Origin: Benincasa hispida
Lineage: Eukaryota > Streptophyta > Magnoliopsida > Cucurbitales > Cucurbitaceae
DNA length: 64,000 nucleotides
NCBI RefSeq assembly: GCF_009727055.1
Contig: NC_052352.1
Coordinates: forward strand, 23,101,512 to 23,165,511
Direction of reading: 5' to 3'
The position numbers and the translations under genes are program-made. How positions within the stretch are numbered: position 1 is the first letter of the stretch; the number at the start of each line of letters is the position of its first letter. A model generated the notes under the pieces. That model was not told the origin of the DNA, did no database searches, and saw nothing but the letters and a program-made list of their open reading frames with translations. Below are positions 59,588 to 64,000 of this stretch, one piece after another.

Positions 59588-60540
59588 CTCATAAATCTAC
59601 TACTCTATGTAGATTAAGGGAGTGATCAAATTTAGGTCTAGGTAGGGCTTTAGTTAGGAAATAAGTTACATTTTCTTTTGTTTTAACTTTATGTATGTTG
59701 GTTGTGCCTTTTTCAATAATGTCTCTTATGAAGAATAACTTGACATCAATGTATTTTGTCTTGTCATGACATTGTTGATTCTTTGTAAGATGTATGGCAC
59801 TCTGGTAGTCACAAAGTAGCTCTACTAATTCTTGTTTATAGCCTAACTCACTAATTAAGCCTTGTAACCAAATTGCTTCTTTGATGCCTCTGACACTACT
59901 ATGAATTCGGCTTCAGTAGTTGACAAGGCAACTACTGATTGAAGATTGGACGTCTAGCTTATTAGATTTCCTCCAATTTTAGGAGTAGTTTATATTCATT
60001 AGGAGCTGAGTAGAGTATACCTCTGTTCACTAGGCATCAAAATACCCATTCGATAGCTTCCCAATGGTTTCTACGAGGATTGCCCATATAATTATTGACC
60101 AAACTTGAATTATAAGCTAGGTTTGGCCTAGTGCAAACCATCTGATATAAAAAACTTCCAGTAGCATTAGAGTAGAAGACATTAGCCATAGCTTGCTTCT
60201 CAGCTGGTTCTCTAGGAGAGTCGTTAGCACCTTTTGAGTGTATTGCCTCTATGGTAAGAATAGTTCTCTTCTACTTCTTTGCCTTATGATCTCCATTCCT
60301 AGGATCTTCTTAACTTACCCTAGATCTTTCGTCTCAAACTTAGTATTTAACGGACTTTTAATCTCATTCAACTTAGTCAAATCTTTCCCTACCAACAATA
60401 TATCATCTACCTATAGTAATAGGTAGATTAAGATGCCATCAATAAGCTTCTTGTAGTAAACACAAGGGTCATAAAGACTTCTAACAAAATCTATTTCACT
60501 GATAAAGTCATCAAACCTTTTATGCTAGCATCTAAGTGAC
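59588..60540 (-). pseudogene. Copia reverse transcriptase/RNase H relic
   Basis: On the minus strand: MLLVGKDLTKLNEIKSPL and FETKDLG near 60,410-60,330 (reverse transcriptase), then the RNase H end near 59,880-59,640 (QAIWLQGLISELGY, KTKYIDVKLFFIRDIIEKG). The text differs enough from the other relics to be a different family. Several stops are present. Confidence 0.8.
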
Positions 60541-60543
60541 TGC

Positions 60544-60825
60544 TTATGTAACGGCCCGACTTTCTAAGACACCTGATAGGACCGTTACTTCATGCATGCA
60601 TAAACTTCTACATAAACATTTACATTTAAAACATGAAAATTGGACTATTTTATTAAATAAATAATTCAAACAAAGTTTTAGCTCAAATTTTATAGCGTTT
60701 TGATTCGGGGTACCATTAAACAGAAATTTTAAAATAAGGGAATTTAACTGAAAAATCCCAAACACCTAAGTTCTGTCAAAATCTAAATCATGATAAAAAC
60801 AGGAAAACATGAAAATGACACAAGT
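60544..60825. repeat. Unclassified repeat fragment
   Basis: Begins TGTAACGGCCCGACTTTC, a style I associate with LTR termini in plant genomes, and ends at the next copia relic. It has no coding potential. Class is uncertain. Confidence 0.35.
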
Positions 60826-61257
60826 GATACCAGCTTCACAAGCAACTACATACTCAGCTTCCATAGTAGAATCTGCAATACATCCTTGCTTGATATTACG
60901 CCACCCTACAGCTCCCCTGTTTAGGGTAAACACTGATCAGACATGGATTTTCTAGAATCCTTGTCAGTTTAGAAATCAGAGTCAGTATATTCTGTAAGGA
61001 TCAAATGCTTAGCTCCATACACCAGTTTATAGTCCCTCGTTCTCCTAAGATACTTGAGGATGTTCTTAACCGTAGTCCAATGGTCTAACCCTGGATTGAA
61101 CTGGTACCCACTGACTATTCCCACTACATAACAAATGTTTGGCCTAGTGTAGAGCATAGCATACATACATTAAGTTTCCTACGCTTGAGGCATAGGAAAT
61201 ACGTCTCATATCCTTAACTTTTTTAGGTATCCTAGGACACTGTTCCTTAGACAACTG
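60826..61257 (-). pseudogene. Copia reverse transcriptase/RNase H relic (C-terminal part)
   Basis: On the minus strand: YAMLYTRPNICYVVGIVSG, ILKYLRRTRDYKLVYG and TEYTDSDF, then the start of RNase H to 60,826. It is cut on the right by an LTR that starts at 61,258. Confidence 0.85.
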
Positions 61258-61652
61258 TGTTGAGGTTGATGCCCTAAATCTAGTGGGTTCTGTAGTTTGT
61301 AATTGTAATGTACAAATAATTTAATTTTTTTTAATAAAATATGTAGAGATATGCAAGTGGATCATGTTTAAGTGATAACCTAAATGGTTTATAATAGATG
61401 GATAAGGTCGAGTACCTTATCCTGGTGACACTACGAATAAGCCTGCTTTATAGATGTTACAATTGTTGTAAAGTGCTACAAATGATCTGATCCCGATCAT
61501 TCATGTAGAGACATGTGGGCGAGGGTATTCTATATAAAAGAGTTTGTATAAGATTAGACCACGAAATGATTAGTCTCATTATATAACGCCATTGAAATAA
61601 TAGAGACTTACATTTCACCAGGATGACCTTAGGTGACATGACCTGAATCCTG
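61258..61652 (+). repeat. Truncated copia LTR H
   Basis: TGTTGAGGTTGATGCCC at 61,258 is an LTR-type start. The following text has group landmarks (TGGATAAGGTCGAGTACC, GACATGTGGGCGAGGG). It breaks off near 61,652 in reverse-transcriptase text. Confidence 0.6.
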
Positions 61653-61941
61653 TTTTAACCCATAAATCTAATGTTCCAAGATCTAGATTCCTGTTTTAAC
61701 CCAAAATTGATCGATTTAGTTTGTAAACTTTTGTTCCTGACTTCGGGCTATGAACCTCTTGAGCTGAGTCATAAACATATTCTCTTCTAGATTTCTATTT
61801 AGAAAAGTAGTCTTGACATCCAGTTGTCATATCTCATAATCATAATATGTGGCTATGGACAAGAGAATTCTTATAGATTTAAGCATAGAAACAAGAGAAA
61901 ATTTTCTCATAGTCAACCACTTCCCTCTGGGTATAACCCTT
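61653..61941 (-). pseudogene. Copia reverse transcriptase relic (N-terminal part)
   Basis: On the minus strand: KGYTQREVVDYEK near 61,930, LKSIRILLSIATYYDYEIWQ near 61,880-61,830, and DVKTTFLNRNLEE. It is cut on the right by LTR C, which inserted into it. The upstream part should lie beyond the window. Confidence 0.85.
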
Positions 61942-63900
61942 TGTTGGATTTTATGTCCTAAAACTCGTAGTTTGTAAATTAATAAACATATTTTGTTTTG
62001 TTTTTCAATAAAGTTGTTATTGAAATTGTAATCTTGAATCCAATAAACTAAGGTCCTGAGGCTATTTAATGTAGCTTGAACTTTATGTAGTGACATAAAT
62101 GTGGATCAAGTTCAAATATGCAGCCAAAATGGTCTATAGTATATGAATAAGGTTAGGCACCTTATTCTGGGGACACTATGGATGCGACCCATTTTGTAGT
62201 TAGTACAAACGATGTGATCCTAAATTTTTCATGTGGAGACATGAAAGTGGGGGCATCCTATGTAAAGAGTTCACATAAGACAGAATCATGAAATAGTCAC
62301 TTTTTACGTTCTAAACACCGTTTTATGCATAAAACTGACTATTTCGTTAATTGAGGACCTAGGTAACTTAATCTTAATCTTGAGCTAACTATGAACTCTT
62401 ATTCATTCGGAATTATCCTTAGATCTGCATAGGTGAGGGCAGCTCATTATCGCTGGCCCAAAAAGCCTCCCATTTCAGGGGTAAGATCAGGTGGATAGTT
62501 GGGAACATAGGATGCAAGATGAAATTCACTCCTACCCGTTATAGGGATAGTAGATAGGTTTTCCCTTTAGTACTGAATCCAGGTCTTGAACAAGGGGCCC
62601 CACCCTCTCCTTGGGCTCGAGAGGAGTTTGGTTTATAGGTTGGACCTTAAACTAATTGTTCATTAAAGGATCAGTGGAACTTAAGGAAACAAGATGTAAT
62701 CTTAGGGGTAAAACAGTTTTATGACCAGCGAGATTACGAACAACCTGTGAAGGATTGCTTACTAATCATAGTTATATCAAATGGACAAAAATATATCTAT
62801 AGTGAGGGGAGTGCAACTACGGAACTATAGTGGAATGACCCGTTAGTTAACAAACGTTGATTAGCTCCATCTAAAGAGTTTAGCCAACTAATCTCGGATC
62901 GTTGGAGCCCATGATCTATAGGTCATTAGGTTCCCCTACTAGCTCATATGGAATAAACTTAGAACACGTATGATAGAATGATTCAAATTGTTATATTAGG
63001 TGAAAGAGAGAGAAACCGACAAGTATATGTGATATTAGTAGTCGGTTTTCAGTTAAGAGATACAACTTTAATATTTAAATGTGATTTAAATATCAAGAAT
63101 ATGAATACATTCATATTTGGAAGCTTGAAAATAATGGAAATGGTCAAAGATGTAAAAAGTCAAAGAGTTGACTTTTGACTTTGAAAAGTCAAACTTTGAC
63201 CGACCTTATATTCAAATATGATTTGAATTTTGAGAAAATGAATGCAGATTCATGCTCGGGAAGTCAAAATTAGTCAACACGGAAAAATCATAAAAAGTCA
63301 AAATGTTGACTTTTTTGTCAAAGTTTGACTTTGACAAAATGACTATTTTGCCCTCTGACTAAAGTTAGTGGGAAAATCAAAACTTTTGTTTGATAATTCC
63401 ACTAACAAAATAGTGGGCTAGGTGTTGGCTTATAGTGGAGACATTAAGCCCACTTAGATAGTGGATTCTAGGTGTTAGGTTTTTATGAATTGATTTCATA
63501 CATTTTTTGCATGGCTTTTTCTATAAATATGGGCTTTGAATTTGGATTAAAAACTTTTTCCATTTTTGCAAAAATTAGTTTTCAAAATTGGGCTAAAAAA
63601 TTTAAAAACCCAACCCAAAAAATCTCCATCTTTTTTTCATCTCTTTCTCTCTCTCGGGTTCTTCATCCACCGGGTCCCACAATCCGGTTCTGAATCTAGA
63701 GAATAGTAGGTCAACTCTAGTGGTGGTCCGGAAGAGTTCTGGTCGAGATTCAGTGAGGAAAAGCGATTTTCGGGAGCTTCAAAGGTAATTTTTAATTTAC
63801 TGGGTTTTCCTTCAATTGCATGTTTTTTTTCCTTTAAATTAAAAGCAATTAGAGTGTAATTAGATCTTTTTTTCCGTTACGTATGTCTCGTGTTCCATCA
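61942..63900 (+). mobile_element. Copia LTR C, 5' LTR of an element leaving the window
   Basis: Runs from TGTTGGATTTTATGTCC to GTGTTCCATCA, 1,959 bp, with canonical TG...CA ends. Immediately after it lies an intact primer site, so it is a 5' LTR, unlike solo copies A and B. It is inserted in an older minus-strand copia relic. TATA box at 63,522. Whether the coding part is intact cannot be seen. Confidence 0.92.
63147..63348 (+). promoter_or_regulatory. W-box cluster in LTR C (11 cores)
   Basis: Eleven TTGAC[C/T] cores on both strands, mostly at positions matching LTR A, for instance in AGAGTTGACTTTTGACTTTG near 63,164. The TATA box TATAAATA follows at 63,522-63,529. Confidence 0.8.
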
Positions 63901-63902
63901 TG

Positions 63903-63914
63903 TGGTATCAGAGC
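63903..63914 (+). promoter_or_regulatory. tRNA-Met primer-binding site
   Basis: TGGTATCAGAGC, the standard copia primer site complementary to initiator tRNA-Met, lies two bases after the LTR end with no changes. Confidence 0.92.
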
Positions 63915-64000
63915 ATGCTTTAATTATGCTCAATTGCTTTTGGTGGGTGTTTTTTTCTTTCTATTTAAATGTTGAATGAAATGTGCACTAAAGTGGATTC

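Noticed and set aside
1..64000. A new multi-gene biological system
   Set aside because: The three intact genes belong to unrelated known families and everything else is explained by repeats and decayed transposons. No cluster of unknown genes was found.

Overview
The window is plant nuclear DNA, most likely from a eudicot. Genes have GT-AG introns in AT-rich surroundings, one gene closely resembles an Arabidopsis-type P-class PPR gene, and most of the sequence is nested plant LTR retrotransposons. The flavour of the LINE and LTR fragments suggests a cucurbit, but that is from general recognition and was not tested by a search.

Gene-bearing left part (about 1-20,000). A decayed Mutator-like (MULE) transposase lies on the minus strand at 1,356-3,310, behind a ~168-bp tandem repeat. 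An intact single-exon PPR gene follows (5,772-7,604, +, 610 aa, At1g09900-like). Next is a four-exon 14-3-3 gene (minus, 12,427 to 9,133, 252 aa), then a five-exon J-domain gene (minus, 19,766 to 13,968, 134 aa). Exons of the two spliced genes were joined by hand; they keep frame, and splice sites are canonical. The ~5-kb third intron of the J-domain gene holds a PIF/Harbinger-like element with an internal minisatellite and a 5'-truncated LINE with a 17-bp target-site duplication.

Middle (about 20,000-43,640). An AT-rich stretch carries a ~420-bp insert that looks like mitochondrial DNA. Then come nested Ty1/copia elements, mostly on the minus strand: a truncated element (22,770-30,173) with one long LTR, pieces of further elements, and several LTR fragments. 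A solo LTR (31,757-33,715) sits inside an older LTR and has a perfect 5-bp duplication (GAATC). A GC-rich minisatellite containing an assembly gap lies inside another LTR at 42,486-43,333.

Right part (43,642-64,000). An Athila-like Ty3/gypsy element (LTR, tRNA-Asp-type primer site, gag-pol, LTR) is followed by a second primer site and a stub of gag, which is a tandem LTR-internal-LTR-internal arrangement. Its gag/protease boundary is split by a second solo LTR of the same copia family (47,212-49,073, duplication CCAAA). More copia relics follow. A third copy of that LTR (61,942-63,900) abuts an intact tRNA-Met primer site, so it is the 5' LTR of an element running off the right edge.

All three related LTRs carry 10-12 W-box cores (TTGAC[C/T]) in about 200 bp upstream of a TATA box. 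This is the most striking regulatory signal here. I see no operon-like or otherwise new multi-gene system. The three genes appear to be unrelated housekeeping, signalling or organellar genes. Two single-N positions flanked by direct repeats look like unmerged contig overlaps.
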